Assembly: GCA_022769125.1 (NCBI GenBank)
Contig: JALEKN010000042.1
Location: forward strand, 1-42,183
DNA from: Agathobacter sp.
Lineage (GTDB): Bacteria; Bacillota; Clostridia; Lachnospirales; Lachnospiraceae
Direction of reading: 5' to 3'
Length of the DNA stretch: 42,183 bases
Part shown: in pieces, positions 32,721-41,079 of the stretch
Numbering within the stretch: the first letter of the stretch is position 1
Layout: each line of letters begins with the position of its first letter
Notes under the pieces: model-generated
Database searches by the model: none
Told to the model about the DNA's origin: nothing
Seen by the model: the letters and a program-made list of their open reading frames with translations, nothing else
Translations under genes and position numbers: made by a program

Positions 32721-32777
32721 TTGACAGCAAAAATAAAAGTTATTATATTTATAACAGTGTTATATAACACTGTTATA
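32721..32777 (+). promoter_or_regulatory. TetR promoter with a perfect 28-bp palindromic operator
   Basis: TTGACA (32721-32726), 17 bases, TATATT (32744-32749). Positions 32750-32777 are a perfect 28-bp palindrome built from two half-units, ATAACAGTGTTAT and its complement ATAACACTGTTAT, covering the transcript start: a textbook autorepression site. Confidence 0.85.
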
Positions 32778-32794
32778 TTTGTATGGAGGAAGAA

Positions 32795-33412
32795 GTGACA
32801 AAGCCAATCGAAGGAGTTTCAGAAAAAATTCTTGCCTGTGCAAAAGAGGAGTTTTTGGAAAAAGGATACTCGGATGCATCTCTTAGAACCATCGCAGCAA
32901 AGGCAGACACCACGACCGGATCGATCTATTCCCGCTTTGGCGACAAGGAAGGTTTGTTTTGCGCCATTGTGGAACCTGCGGCGGCGGGACTGACGGACAT
33001 TTTCTTAAAAACGCAGAAGGCGTTTCACGCGACGAAAGCGGAGGAACAGCCGAAGCTGATGGAGACTTATGTGACGGGTGGAATGGATGAGATGCTGGAT
33101 TACGTCTATGACAGATTCGAAGAGTTCCAGCTTCTGGTCGATGCTTCTTATGGTACCAGATATCAGGACTTTGTGGAGCATCTGGTGGAGATAGAGACGG
33201 AGTACACCTACAAGTACATGGAGGCAACGCACTTTGTACAGGAAGGCAGCATGATCACGGAAGAATTTATCCACATTATGGCGCGCGCCATGTTTGACAG
33301 TATGTTTGAAGTGATCCGCCACCGCATGGATCGTGACACCGCCAGGAAATATCTGCATATGCTTGAAAAATATCATTACGGCGGATGGGGCGCCATCATA
33401 ACGCTCGGCTGA
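32795..33412 (+). CDS. TetR-family transcriptional regulator
   Basis: A regulator of about 205 residues with an N-terminal TetR helix-turn-helix (ILACAKEEFLEKGYSDASLR, TIAAKADTTTGSIYSRFGDK) and a divergent helical ligand domain. An ATG at 32783 would give four more residues, but the sequence there is itself the ribosome binding site (GGAGGAAGAA) of the GTG at 32795, which I prefer. It precedes a two-subunit ABC exporter by about 160 bases and is the likely repressor of it, a common drug- or lipid-export arrangement. The exporter genes are now broken, so the regulator may have lost its main target. Confidence 0.88.
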   Translation: MTKPIEGVSEKILACAKEEFLEKGYSDASLRTIAAKADTTTGSIYSRFGDKEGLFCAIVEPAAAGLTDIFLKTQKAFHATKAEEQPKLMETYVTGGMDEMLDYVYDRFEEFQLLVDASYGTRYQDFVEHLVEIETEYTYKYMEATHFVQEGSMITEEFIHIMARAMFDSMFEVIRHRMDRDTARKYLHMLEKYHYGGWGAIITLG

Positions 33413-33468
33413 CACCGGACAACGGGCTGCTTCAAGCGCAACCGCCATCTGAAACGGGAAGTAAATAG

Positions 33469-33500
33469 GGCTGTTTCTTAAAAAAGAAGCAGCCTTGCTT
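33469..33500 (+). terminator. Hairpin terminator after the TetR gene
   Basis: GGCTGTTTCTT (33469-33479) pairs with AAGAAGCAGCC (33484-33494), with a weak T-rich tail (TTGCTT). Confidence 0.6.
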
Positions 33501-33518
33501 AAAAACCACAGGTTAGCT

Positions 33519-33547
33519 TTGACTAATTCCAAATAGCAGTGTATAAC
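33519..33547 (+). promoter_or_regulatory. Promoter of the ABC exporter genes
   Basis: TTGACT (33519-33524), 17 bases, TATAAC (33542-33547). The segment CAGTGTATAAC over the -10 resembles part of the TetR palindrome (CAGTGTTATATAAC) with three bases missing, a possible degenerate operator. Confidence 0.6.
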
Positions 33548-33574
33548 AACAAACTTTTCAAAAGGAGTAGGAAG

Positions 33575-35356
33575 ATGAAGGACGAAACAAAATCAAAAGA
33601 AAGCTCCATGTCAAAGCTGTTCGCGTATGCAGGTAGCTATAAGTACCTGACGATCGCATCGTGGATACTGTCTGCGGTCAGCGCGCTGATCGCACTTCTG
33701 CCGTTCTACTATATCTGGCGCATCATGCAGGAAGTCGTAAATGCAGCTCCGGATTATGAAAATGCGAAAAATCTGTCCGGACTTGGCTGGAGCGCAGTAG
33801 GATTTGCGGTGCTTGCAATGGCAATCTACATTGGAGCACTGTTCTGCTCGCATATCGCAGCGTTCCATGTGCAGGCGAACATGCGCAGCACCCTGATGAA
33901 GCATATTCTGACACTGCCGATGGGATTTATGGACAGTGACGGAAGCGGAAAGATCCGCAAGATCGTCAACGAATCCACCGCAGCAACCGAGACGTATCTG
34001 GCACACCAGCTTCCGGACAAGGCAGGCGCAGTTGCCACACCGGCAGGACTGTTGCTTCTGCTTGTGGTGTTCGACTGGAAGCTTGGCTTGTTAAGTCTGG
34101 TTCCGGTGCTTTTCGCATTTGTGATCATGGGTGCCATGACAGGTTCGCGCATGAAGCAGAAGATGGAAGAGTATCAGAACGCGCTGGAGGAAATGTCCAA
34201 CGAGGCGGTAGAGTATGTCCGCGGTATTCCGGTCGTAAAGACGTTCGGACAGCCCGTATTTTCCTTTAAGAGATTCCGCGATGCCATCAAAAAGTACGAG
34301 AAATGGACGATCGTGTACACGAAGTAGCTCCGGTGGCCGATGGTCGGATTTACCACGCTGATCAATGCCATTTTTGCCATACTGATCGCAGCCGCATACT
34401 GGCTCGGCGGGGAGAGCGGCGATCGGGAACTGTTTGTCAATCTGCTTTTTTACATTATCATCACGCCAATCCTCACCGTGACCTTGGGTAAGATCATGTA
34501 CGCGGGCGAAAATACCATGATCGTTGAGGACGCTTTAAACAGAACCGACAGTATTTTAAATAAAAAGCCGTTGCCGGAATCCGAGAAGCAGCAGGAGATC
34601 AGGGACTATTCCATCACGCTGGATCAGGTGTCCTTCCGCTACGACGATGCAAAGCAGGATGCGCTGCATGAAATCAGCCTTGACATCAGATCCGGGGAGC
34701 ATGTCGCTTTCGTCGGACCGTCCGGCGGTGGAAAAACGACGCTTGCCAGTCTGGTTGCCAGATTTTATGACGCGACGGCGGGCAGCGTGCGCATTGGCGG
34801 TGTTGATGTAAAGGATATTCCGTCTGCACAGCTGATGAACATGGTATCGTTCGTATTTCAGGACAGCAAGCTGTTGAAAATGTCCATCTACGACAACGTG
34901 CGGATGGGAAAGAAGGACGCTACGAGAGAGGAAGTCATGGAAGCGCTGAAAAATGCACAGTGCGAGGACATCATCGCGAAGCTTCCGAACGGCGTGGATA
35001 CTGTTATCGGTACAGAGGGTACATACGTCTCTGGCGGAGAAGCACAGAGACTTTCCATTGCAAGAGCCATGTTAAAGAGTGCACCGATCCTGATCCTGGA
35101 CGAGGCGACTGCATTCGCAGATCCGGACAACGAGGCAAAAGTGCAGAAGGCATTTTCCAAGCTGGCGGAGGGCAAGACAGTCATTATGATCGCGCACAGA
35201 CTATCCTCCGTTGTAGGGGCTGACCGTATATGTGTCTTAAAGGCGGGCGAAATCGCGGAGCAGGGAACCCACGCACAACTGCTGGAAGAAAATGGATTGT
35301 ATGCTCACATGTGGAACGAATACAACAAATCCGTGAGCTGGAAGGTAGGTGCATAG
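33575..35356 (+). pseudogene. ABC exporter subunit 1 (permease-ATPase) with an in-frame TAG
   Basis: Together the parts encode a normal half-transporter of about 590 residues: a six-helix membrane domain, then an ATPase with GPSGGGKTT, VFQDSKLLKMSIYDNV, YVSGGEAQR and ILILDEATAF. The frame is interrupted once, by TAG at 34325-34327, between IVYTK and LRWPMVGF, in the membrane domain; reading continues in the same frame beyond it. A single base change from CAG (Gln) would explain it. The ribosome binding site AAAAGGAG places the start at 33575. The downstream part has no clear start of its own (ATG 34340). Unless TAG is suppressed, or the base is a sequencing or strain-mixture artefact, no full protein is made. 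Confidence 0.85.
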
Positions 35357-35357
35357 C

Positions 35358-36879
35358 ATGAAGCGTTTACAGGAAAAATTACAACACAAATACGCACTTT
35401 CCGAAAAAGGTGCAAAAGATATGTTAAAAGCATTTGTATCGGTCACAATATCAGACCTTGTGCTGATGTTACCGGTGTGGATGCTGTACTTTCTCGTAAA
35501 GGATTATCTGGAAGGAACGATGGCAGGAAGAGGCGTGTTTTATATCGTGGGCTGTCTGCTCTGTCTTGCAGCAATTGCGGTAACCACATTCATCCAATAC
35601 AATACAACGTTTCTGGCAACTTATGTGGAGAGTGGCGTGCGAAGGATTACGCTGGCGGAGCAGCTGCGCAAAATCCCACTGTCCTTCTTCGGGAAAAAGG
35701 ATCTGTCTGACCTGACAAGTACGATCATGGCGGATTGTGCAACGATGGAGACGGCATCCTCCCACTTCATTCCGGAGCTGGCAGGTTCCTGTATCTCCAC
35801 CGCGATCATCGCGATCGGAACCTTGTTTTTGAACTGGAAAATGGCAATCGCAGCGCTTTGGGTGCTTCCGGTGTCCTTCCTTATTGTAGGCTGCTCCGGA
35901 AAGGTGCAGAAGGGGTTGGGCAAAAAGCAGATGAAGTTAAAAATGGTTTGCGCGGACGGCATTCAGGAGTGTCTGGAGACCGTGAGGGATCTCAGGGCAA
36001 ACAATGCGCAGAAAGAGTACATGGACGGACTGGAAGGCAAGATCCGTGCTGTAGAGAAGCACGCCGTAGTTACAGAGCTTGGAACCGCAGTCTTTGTAGG
36101 AAGCGCGCAGATGATCTTAAAGCTTGGTATCGCTACGGTAGCGTTGGTTGGAGGAAAGCTTCTCATCGGAGGAGAGATCGATATATTGACTTTCTTTGTA
36201 TTCCTTTTACTAGTATCCCGAATGTATGATCCGATGCAGGTTGCTCTGCAGAATCTTGCTGCGATCATCAGCACTGACGTACAGTGTGATCGATTGGACG
36301 AGATTTTGTCACATGACATCCAGACGGGCGCGACCACGATGGAACCAGATGGCTACGATATCGAGTTTTCGCATGTCGGATTCTCATACGACAGTCAGGA
36401 CGATGTGTTAAAGGATGTGACCTTTATCGCAAAGCAGGGCGAGGTAACCGCACTGATCGGACCATCTGGCGGCGGCAAGGCTTGCACACTGTGATGAATT
36501 TGCAGAGAAGCTGCCAAACGGCTGGCAGACGATGATCGGAGAAAACGGCTCCGAACTGTCCGGCGGCGAGCGCCAGAGAATTTCCATCGCAAGAGCATTC
36601 TTAAAGGATGCACCGATCATCCTGATGGACGAGGCGACAGCATCCCTCGATGTCGACAATGAGACGCTGATCCAGGAATCTTTGTCTAAGCTGATCCGAA
36701 ACAAGACGGTTATAATCATCGCACACCGCATGCGCACAGTCGCAGATGCTGACAAGATCGTTGTGTTAAAGGACGGCGTTGTGGAAGAGCAGGGCGAGCC
36801 ACCCGTGCTGGATGCGTTAGGTGGCACATACCACCACATGAAAGCAACCCAGATGGAAGCCGCAGGCTGGCAGCTATAA
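35358..36879 (+). pseudogene. ABC exporter subunit 2 with an internal deletion
   Basis: The second half-transporter starts just after the first. Its membrane domain is intact to the Walker A region (LIGPSGGGK), but at about 36479 the sequence jumps directly to LAHCDEFAEKLPNGWQ in a different frame, then IGENGSELSGGERQR, IILMDEATASLD and IAHRMRTV to the stop at 36879. Compared with subunit 1, roughly 90-100 residues including the end of Walker A and the Q-loop are missing, and the frame shifts, so the first part stops at 36494. The protein cannot be functional. Heterodimeric exporters need both subunits, so the system is dead at two independent points. Confidence 0.88.
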
Positions 36880-36882
36880 TCA

Positions 36883-36902
36883 GGGACGGTTCTTTTGCCA
36901 CA
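36883..36902 (+). repeat. Dispersed repeat, copy 4 (GGGACGGTTC variant)
   Basis: GGGACGGTTCTTTTGCCACA starts four bases after the exporter stop. It is a variant of the core at 10002, 10662 and 23818, and nearly identical to copy 5 at 37909. Confidence 0.65.
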
Positions 36903-36937
36903 AAAAGCTCTCGGAAGATTTTCCGGGAGCTTTTGTT
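36903..36937 (+). terminator. Intrinsic terminator after the exporter
   Basis: AAAAGCTCTCGGAA (36903-36916) pairs with TTCCGGGAGCTTTT (36921-36934), followed by GTTTT. Confidence 0.85.
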
Positions 36938-36993
36938 TTATAAAGAGAATTATTATGGTATAATATAGATACCAAAAGAAGGGGTGATAAGGC

Positions 36994-37167
36994 ATGGTTG
37001 TAGAAAATACAAAGAGAAATCAGGAACTTCAAAATGTAGTTGCAACAATGGCGATTGAAGATATGTATTTAAGTGAATCCTTTGTAGGAGAGCTTATGAA
37101 AGTAGACAGAGGAGAAAAAACAACTGAGCAATTACGACAGGAGATTATAAGAAAGTATGCCAGATAG
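36994..37167 (+). CDS. VbhA-like antitoxin of a Fic toxin
   Basis: A 57-residue protein. The segment VATMAIEDMYLSESFVGELM fits the inhibitory helix of VbhA-type antitoxins, with T-x3-E in place of the usual (S/T)-x3-E-(G/N); the remainder (TTEQLRQEIIRKYAR) is the usual C-terminal helix. Such antitoxins insert a glutamate into the ATP site of Fic and block adenylylation. A TATAAT (36959-36964) lies just upstream. The end overlaps the Fic start by 11 bases, which supports pairing and translational coupling. Confidence 0.75.
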   Translation: MVVENTKRNQELQNVVATMAIEDMYLSESFVGELMKVDRGEKTTEQLRQEIIRKYAR

Positions 37168-37909
37168 TAAATATTGTTATCCCAACTCGAATGTTCTTAA
37201 AAACAAATTAAATATTACAGATGATAAGGTGCTGTTTGAAGCAGAAAAAGAACTTACGACGATACGATTAAAGGAATTGCAATCGAACCCAATAAGAGGA
37301 AAATACGATTTTTCTCATTTAAAAGCAATTCATAAATACATTTTTCAGGACATTTATACTTGGGCTGGAAAAGAGCGGACGGTCGAGATCGGAAAGGGAA
37401 ATCTATTCTGTACTACTCCCTGTATTTAAGAGTATGCACAAACGATATTCTCAAAATATTTTGCGCAGTGCTATAACAACAAAGATAATTTTGAGACTTT
37501 TGTAAAAGTTTTTTCAGATAATTATGGCGATCTGAATGCGCTGCACCCATTTAGAGAGGGAAACGGCAGGACACAAAGAGAGTTTGCAAGATTAGTATGC
37601 CTTGAATGTGGATATGATTTTTCTTTGTCTGGTACGACACATAAAAAGATGTTACACGCAAGCAAAACGTCATTCGATAAGGGAGATAGCTCTGGTTTTA
37701 TTGAAATTTTCTCCAAAGCAATAACTCCGATAGGCGCAAATGCATTTTCAGATAAAAATGTGTTATCAATTCTTACCTCAGATGACCTCATTATCAATCC
37801 AACAGCAGACTATGACTGTTACGAGTATGGAGAGTACGAGGATTCTGACATCTATAATGAATTATATAAGTCTAAAATATATAAGATGCAATCATCTTCT
37901 GAGCATTAG
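37157..37909 (+). pseudogene. Fic-family AMP transferase toxin with an in-frame TAA
   Basis: The complete frame would encode a Fic/DOC protein of about 250 residues that transfers AMP to target proteins. The family motif is intact at 37544-37570 (HPFREGNGR), preceded by the flap region near IYTWAGKERTVEIGKG. The frame is broken by TAA at 37427-37429, between TTPCI and EYAQTIF, without a shift; CAA (Gln) is the likely original codon. The catalytic motif lies after the stop, so the toxin should be inactive. The upstream antitoxin remains intact. The final TAG merges into repeat copy 5. Confidence 0.88.
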
Positions 37910-37955
37910 GGACGGTTCTTTTGTCACGTTATCGTGGCGGGAGAACCGCCTTTTT
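37909..37955 (+). repeat. Dispersed repeat, copy 5, forming a terminator hairpin
   Basis: GGGACGGTTCTTTTGTCAC begins on the last base of the Fic stop codon. CGGTTCT pairs with AGAACCG (37942-37948) with CACG/CGTG inside, and a T run follows, so this copy serves as the terminator. The gap to 38081 otherwise shows no clear promoter. Confidence 0.65.
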
Positions 37956-38081
37956 ATGTATGCAGGTGTATAAATGGTCTTCCGGTTAAAATAACCCCGC
38001 ATATTTTGCGGCAATAGCAGTATATTTGTCAAAAGAAATAGTGTAGAATCTTGGTATATAAGGATGAAGGAGGAAACCGAT

Positions 38082-38555
38082 ATGCGTTTAATGATCAAGC
38101 AGCGTGTTTTTTCATGGAGTGATACCTATGATGTCTACGACGAGAATGGAAATCCGAAATACTTTGTAAAAAACGAGATTTTTTCTCTCTTGCACCGGAT
38201 ACATGTTGAGGATATGCAGGGAAATGAGATCGGTATGATCAAGCAGGATTTTACTTTTTTCTTTCCACGATTTGAGATTGAGATCGGCGGAAGAGCCTAC
38301 GGATCGATCGAAAAGCAGTTCTCGTTGTTCTGCCCGAAATATGATGTGGACTACAACGGATGGCGCTGCGAGGGCAATTTTCTTGCGTGGGACTATGATG
38401 TGTATGAGGGTTGCAGCTCTGTTGTACATATCTCCAAGGAGCCGTTCCACTGGGGCGACACCTATGTGATCGATATCGCGGATCCGAAGGACGAGATCAT
38501 GGCACTCATGCTGGTGATTGCAATTGACGCGGCGAATTGTTCACAAAATAAATAG
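38082..38555 (+). CDS. LURP-one-related (LOR) family protein
   Basis: A 157-residue protein with the twelve-stranded barrel pattern of the LOR/tubby-like family: RLMIKQRVFSWSDTYDVYDE at the start, then DENGNPKYFVK, HVEDMQGNEIGMIKQ, WGDTYVIDI and a C-terminal hydrophobic helix (MALMLVIAIDAANC). Bacterial members (YxjI type) have no established function. AAGGAGG lies nine bases before the ATG at 38082; six codons of open frame upstream lack a site. The YccF gene follows after 39 bases and may be co-transcribed. Confidence 0.8.
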   Translation: MRLMIKQRVFSWSDTYDVYDENGNPKYFVKNEIFSLLHRIHVEDMQGNEIGMIKQDFTFFFPRFEIEIGGRAYGSIEKQFSLFCPKYDVDYNGWRCEGNFLAWDYDVYEGCSSVVHISKEPFHWGDTYVIDIADPKDEIMALMLVIAIDAANCSQNK

Positions 38556-38594
38556 ATACAAAACATCCAGATATTCAGATAAGGAGAAAAAAAT

Positions 38595-38954
38595 ATGCGT
38601 TTATTGGGAAATATTTTGTGGTTTATCTTTGGCGGATTCTTAAGCGGACTAGCGTGGATTCTGGCAGGCTGTCTATGGTGTATAACGATCATCGGCATCC
38701 CGATCGGACTGCAGTGCTTCAAATTTGCGGGGCTGGCATTCTGGCCGTTTGGCAAAACAGTGACTTACGGAGGTGGAGCGGCAAGCCTGATCGCAAACGT
38801 ACTGTGGCTGATCGTTTCCGGAATCCCGATGGCAATCGGAAACGTCATCACAGGCTGTCTGTGGTGCATCACGATCGTCGGAATCCCGTTCGGCAAGCAG
38901 TTTTTTAAGATCGCTAAATTATCCCTTATGCCTTTCGGCGCGAGCGTGTTATAA
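38595..38954 (+). CDS. YccF-domain inner membrane protein
   Basis: A 119-residue membrane protein containing two copies of the YccF unit: GCLWCITIIGIPIGLQCFK and GCLWCITIVGIPFGKQFFK, each preceded by a hydrophobic helix and followed by PFG. The internal duplication and length are normal for the family, which has no known function. AAGGAG precedes the ATG. A strong terminator follows directly. Confidence 0.9.
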   Translation: MRLLGNILWFIFGGFLSGLAWILAGCLWCITIIGIPIGLQCFKFAGLAFWPFGKTVTYGGGAASLIANVLWLIVSGIPMAIGNVITGCLWCITIVGIPFGKQFFKIAKLSLMPFGASVL

Positions 38955-38957
38955 AAA

Positions 38958-39000
38958 TTAAGACGGAGGAGAAAGCGCGCTGCTTTCTCCTCCATCTTAG
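38958..39000 (+). terminator. Strong hairpin terminator after the YccF gene
   Basis: GGAGGAGAAAGC pairs perfectly with GCTTTCTCCTCC across a five-base loop, with weaker outer TTAAGA/TCTTA pairing and a short T run (GCGTTTT). It may also serve the minus-strand remnant beside it. Confidence 0.8.
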
Positions 39001-39104
39001 CGTTTTAAGATATAAAAGGTGATATGCGCCTCATCATCCGTCAGCGGGATGTTGACGCGATCCGGATAGCCGCCCTGAAACTGCCCGTAGTCCGTGGTAA
39101 AGCA
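38997..39104 (-). pseudogene. C-terminal remnant of an unknown minus-strand gene
   Basis: On the minus strand one frame ends CFTTDYGQFQGGYPDRVNIP then LTDDEAHITFYILKR and TAA, facing the terminator. The composition is GC-rich and protein-like, unlike the AT-rich sequence that continues upstream (39105-39190), so this is probably the end of a gene whose body has been deleted. The family is not recognised. Confidence 0.4.
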
Positions 39105-39220
39105 TGACAACAAGCCACACCAATAGTAAAAAAATATTTTGACTATTTGTACGATCAATCTGTTTATTCTTGCTTCCTTCTGTGATAAGATTTAGTTATC
39201 AAGAGATTGGAGAAAAGTAA

Positions 39221-40315
39221 ATGCAGATTAAACTTTCTGAAAACATCAGGAGATTCCGCAAGGAACGTAAGATGACGCAGGAACAGCTCGCGGAGACAAT
39301 GGGAGTGAGTGTCAGCGCCATTTACAAGTGGGAATCCGGGCAGTCGGTGCCAGACATTCATTTCATCTTTGCGCTGGCAGCGCTGTTTAACACTTCGACC
39401 GATGTGCTTTTGGGTTACGAATGGAAGAACAACAGTACTGCACAGATGCTTGCGCGGATCAATGAACTCATTAAGGAAAAGGCGTATGACGAGGCAGCGC
39501 TGGAAGCGGAAAAGGCACTAAAAAATTATCCAAACCATTTTGCGGTCGTATATAGGAGCGCATTGGCGTATCTGGAATGGGGAGAGGATTCCCACCAGCA
39601 CAAAACCATCCGGCGGGCGATCGAGCTGTTGGAGCGTTCCTGCGAGCTGATCGACCAGAACGATGATGATACGATCAGTGAGGTTTCCATCCGGATAAAG
39701 ACGGCGAACGCCTATCTGCTGTTGCAGGATGCAGACAGGGCGTTGCAGATCCTAAAGGCTTATAACGTCTGCGGTGTCAGTGATGCAAGGATCGGCATGC
39801 TGCTGGGCGACTGTTTTCACGATGCGGAGGGTGCGGAACAGTATCTGGGAAAGGCGTTTGCTTCGCTTGTGGAAAATATTGATTCCATTATGGTCGGATA
39901 TGCCAATGTCTTTTTACAGAGGAAAAATTATGATGCGGCGATCGACTGCTTCCGCTGGCTGCGCACGGTGCTCCGGGGAATACAGCCGGAGGACGAGCTG
40001 ACGCGCTTTGACAGATATGATTGTGTGCTCTTGGAGACGATCTGTGAAGGCTATTGTATGAAGGGCGATTTTACACAGGCGAAAACTTATCTCAAGGCAG
40101 CCGTGGATAAAGCCATCCGCTTTGACAAAGCCAAGCCGGGCGAGATCAGGGATATGAAGTTTTTTTCATTATTGAATTTGAAGAACCAGCCTGCTTATAA
40201 TATGTACAGGGGAACCGCGATGGAATGTCTCCAGCAAAGGATCGACATAGAAGCGGAAATCCCACAGCTTTGTAAGCTATGGCAGGAAATAAAGGAGGAA
40301 ATAGAACATGAGTAA
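39221..40315 (+). CDS. XRE-family regulator with TPR-like C-terminal domain
   Basis: A 364-residue protein. Residues about 5-62 are an XRE helix-turn-helix (FRKERKMTQEQLAETMGVSV, SAIYKWESGQSVPDI). The rest is helical repeats resembling tetratricopeptides (AYDEAALEAEKALKNYPNHF, NYDAAIDCFRWLR, GDFTQAKTYLKAAV), the layout of regulators that sense a peptide or small ligand or report cell state. GGAG precedes the ATG. It overlaps the flavin reductase gene by eight bases, so the pair is co-translated, and it may control it. Confidence 0.85.
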   Translation: MQIKLSENIRRFRKERKMTQEQLAETMGVSVSAIYKWESGQSVPDIHFIFALAALFNTSTDVLLGYEWKNNSTAQMLARINELIKEKAYDEAALEAEKALKNYPNHFAVVYRSALAYLEWGEDSHQHKTIRRAIELLERSCELIDQNDDDTISEVSIRIKTANAYLLLQDADRALQILKAYNVCGVSDARIGMLLGDCFHDAEGAEQYLGKAFASLVENIDSIMVGYANVFLQRKNYDAAIDCFRWLRTVLRGIQPEDELTRFDRYDCVLLETICEGYCMKGDFTQAKTYLKAAVDKAIRFDKAKPGEIRDMKFFSLLNLKNQPAYNMYRGTAMECLQQRIDIEAEIPQLCKLWQEIKEEIEHE

Positions 40316-40859
40316 AGTAGATTTTGGAGCAAAGCCATTGTTATTCCCGATGCCGGTGCTAATCATCGGCACCTACGACAAGGACGGCGTGCCAAACGCA
40401 ATGAATGCGGCGTGGGGCATGATAACGGATTTCGGCGAGATCACGATCAGCCTTTCCGAGCATAAGACGACCGAGAACCTTGCTGTGACAGGCGCATTTA
40501 CCGTCAGCATGGCAACCGAGGACACTGTGGCAGCGTGCGATTATGTGGGTATCGAATCCGCTAAAAAGGTGCCGGATAAGTTCGCAAAAGCCGGATTTCA
40601 CGCAACAAAGAGCAGCCGTGTAAACGCACCGCTGATCGATGAGCTGCCGATGGCACTTGAATGCAAGGTCAAGAGCTTTGAGAATGGAATCCTCATCGGG
40701 GAAGTCGTTAATGTGACCGCCGACGAATCTGTTGTCACAGACGGCAAGATCGATCCGAAAAAGCTTAAGCCGATCACTTACGATCCTGCAAACAATACCT
40801 ACATTGCACTCGGCGAAGTGGTTGGAAAAGCATTTGCAGACGGGCTTCAGTTGAAATAA
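40308..40859 (+). CDS. Flavin reductase / flavoredoxin-like protein
   Basis: A 183-residue FMN-binding split-barrel protein of the flavin reductase-like family. Conserved features include PVLIIGTYDKDGVPNAMNAA near the start, ITISLSEHKTTENL, and the end FADGLQLK. Flavoredoxins pass electrons between ferredoxins, flavins and oxidoreductases in anaerobes. GGAGG lies inside the preceding gene's 3' end, with an eight-base overlap. A terminator follows. Confidence 0.88.
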   Translation: MSKVDFGAKPLLFPMPVLIIGTYDKDGVPNAMNAAWGMITDFGEITISLSEHKTTENLAVTGAFTVSMATEDTVAACDYVGIESAKKVPDKFAKAGFHATKSSRVNAPLIDELPMALECKVKSFENGILIGEVVNVTADESVVTDGKIDPKKLKPITYDPANNTYIALGEVVGKAFADGLQLK

Positions 40860-40907
40860 GAGAAACAAGCAGGCGTAGCCGCAATTAAAATCAAGTGTTT
40901 AGTATGT

Positions 40908-40943
40908 AAAAAGGTGTGTAGATTTGATCTATATACCTTTTTT
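40908..40943 (+). terminator. Intrinsic terminator after the flavin reductase gene
   Basis: AAAAAGGTGTGTAGAT pairs with ATCTATATACCTTTTTT around a TTG loop, with a bulge or two. Confidence 0.75.
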
Positions 40944-41002
40944 AGTGGAAAAAAAGGAAAGGCAAAGCAGATTTAGCAATTTTGAACAAACTGTAAAAAC
41001 TG

Positions 41003-41058
41003 TTGACAAGCATAATGCCGGTGTATATACTATCGATGAAAATACCCGATGGGGGTAT
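41003..41058 (+). promoter_or_regulatory. Promoter with a CsoR-like copper box
   Basis: TTGACA (41003-41008), 17 bases, TATACT (41026-41031). ATACCCGATGGGGGTAT (41042-41058) sits over the transcript start and matches the G-rich inverted repeat bound by CsoR-type Cu(I) repressors, which fits the metal-binding domain of the gene it controls. Confidence 0.75.
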
Positions 41059-41079
41059 CCAAATAAAGGAATTATAGGT

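Noticed and set aside
34340-35356. Second half of exporter subunit 1 as an independent gene
   Set aside because: It begins in the middle of the membrane domain, in the same frame as the upstream part and without a clear ribosome binding site; one gene split by TAG fits better.
36532-36879. Stand-alone small ABC ATPase
   Set aside because: It is only the end of a nucleotide-binding domain, starting after Walker A, with homologous sequence upstream in another frame; a deletion product.
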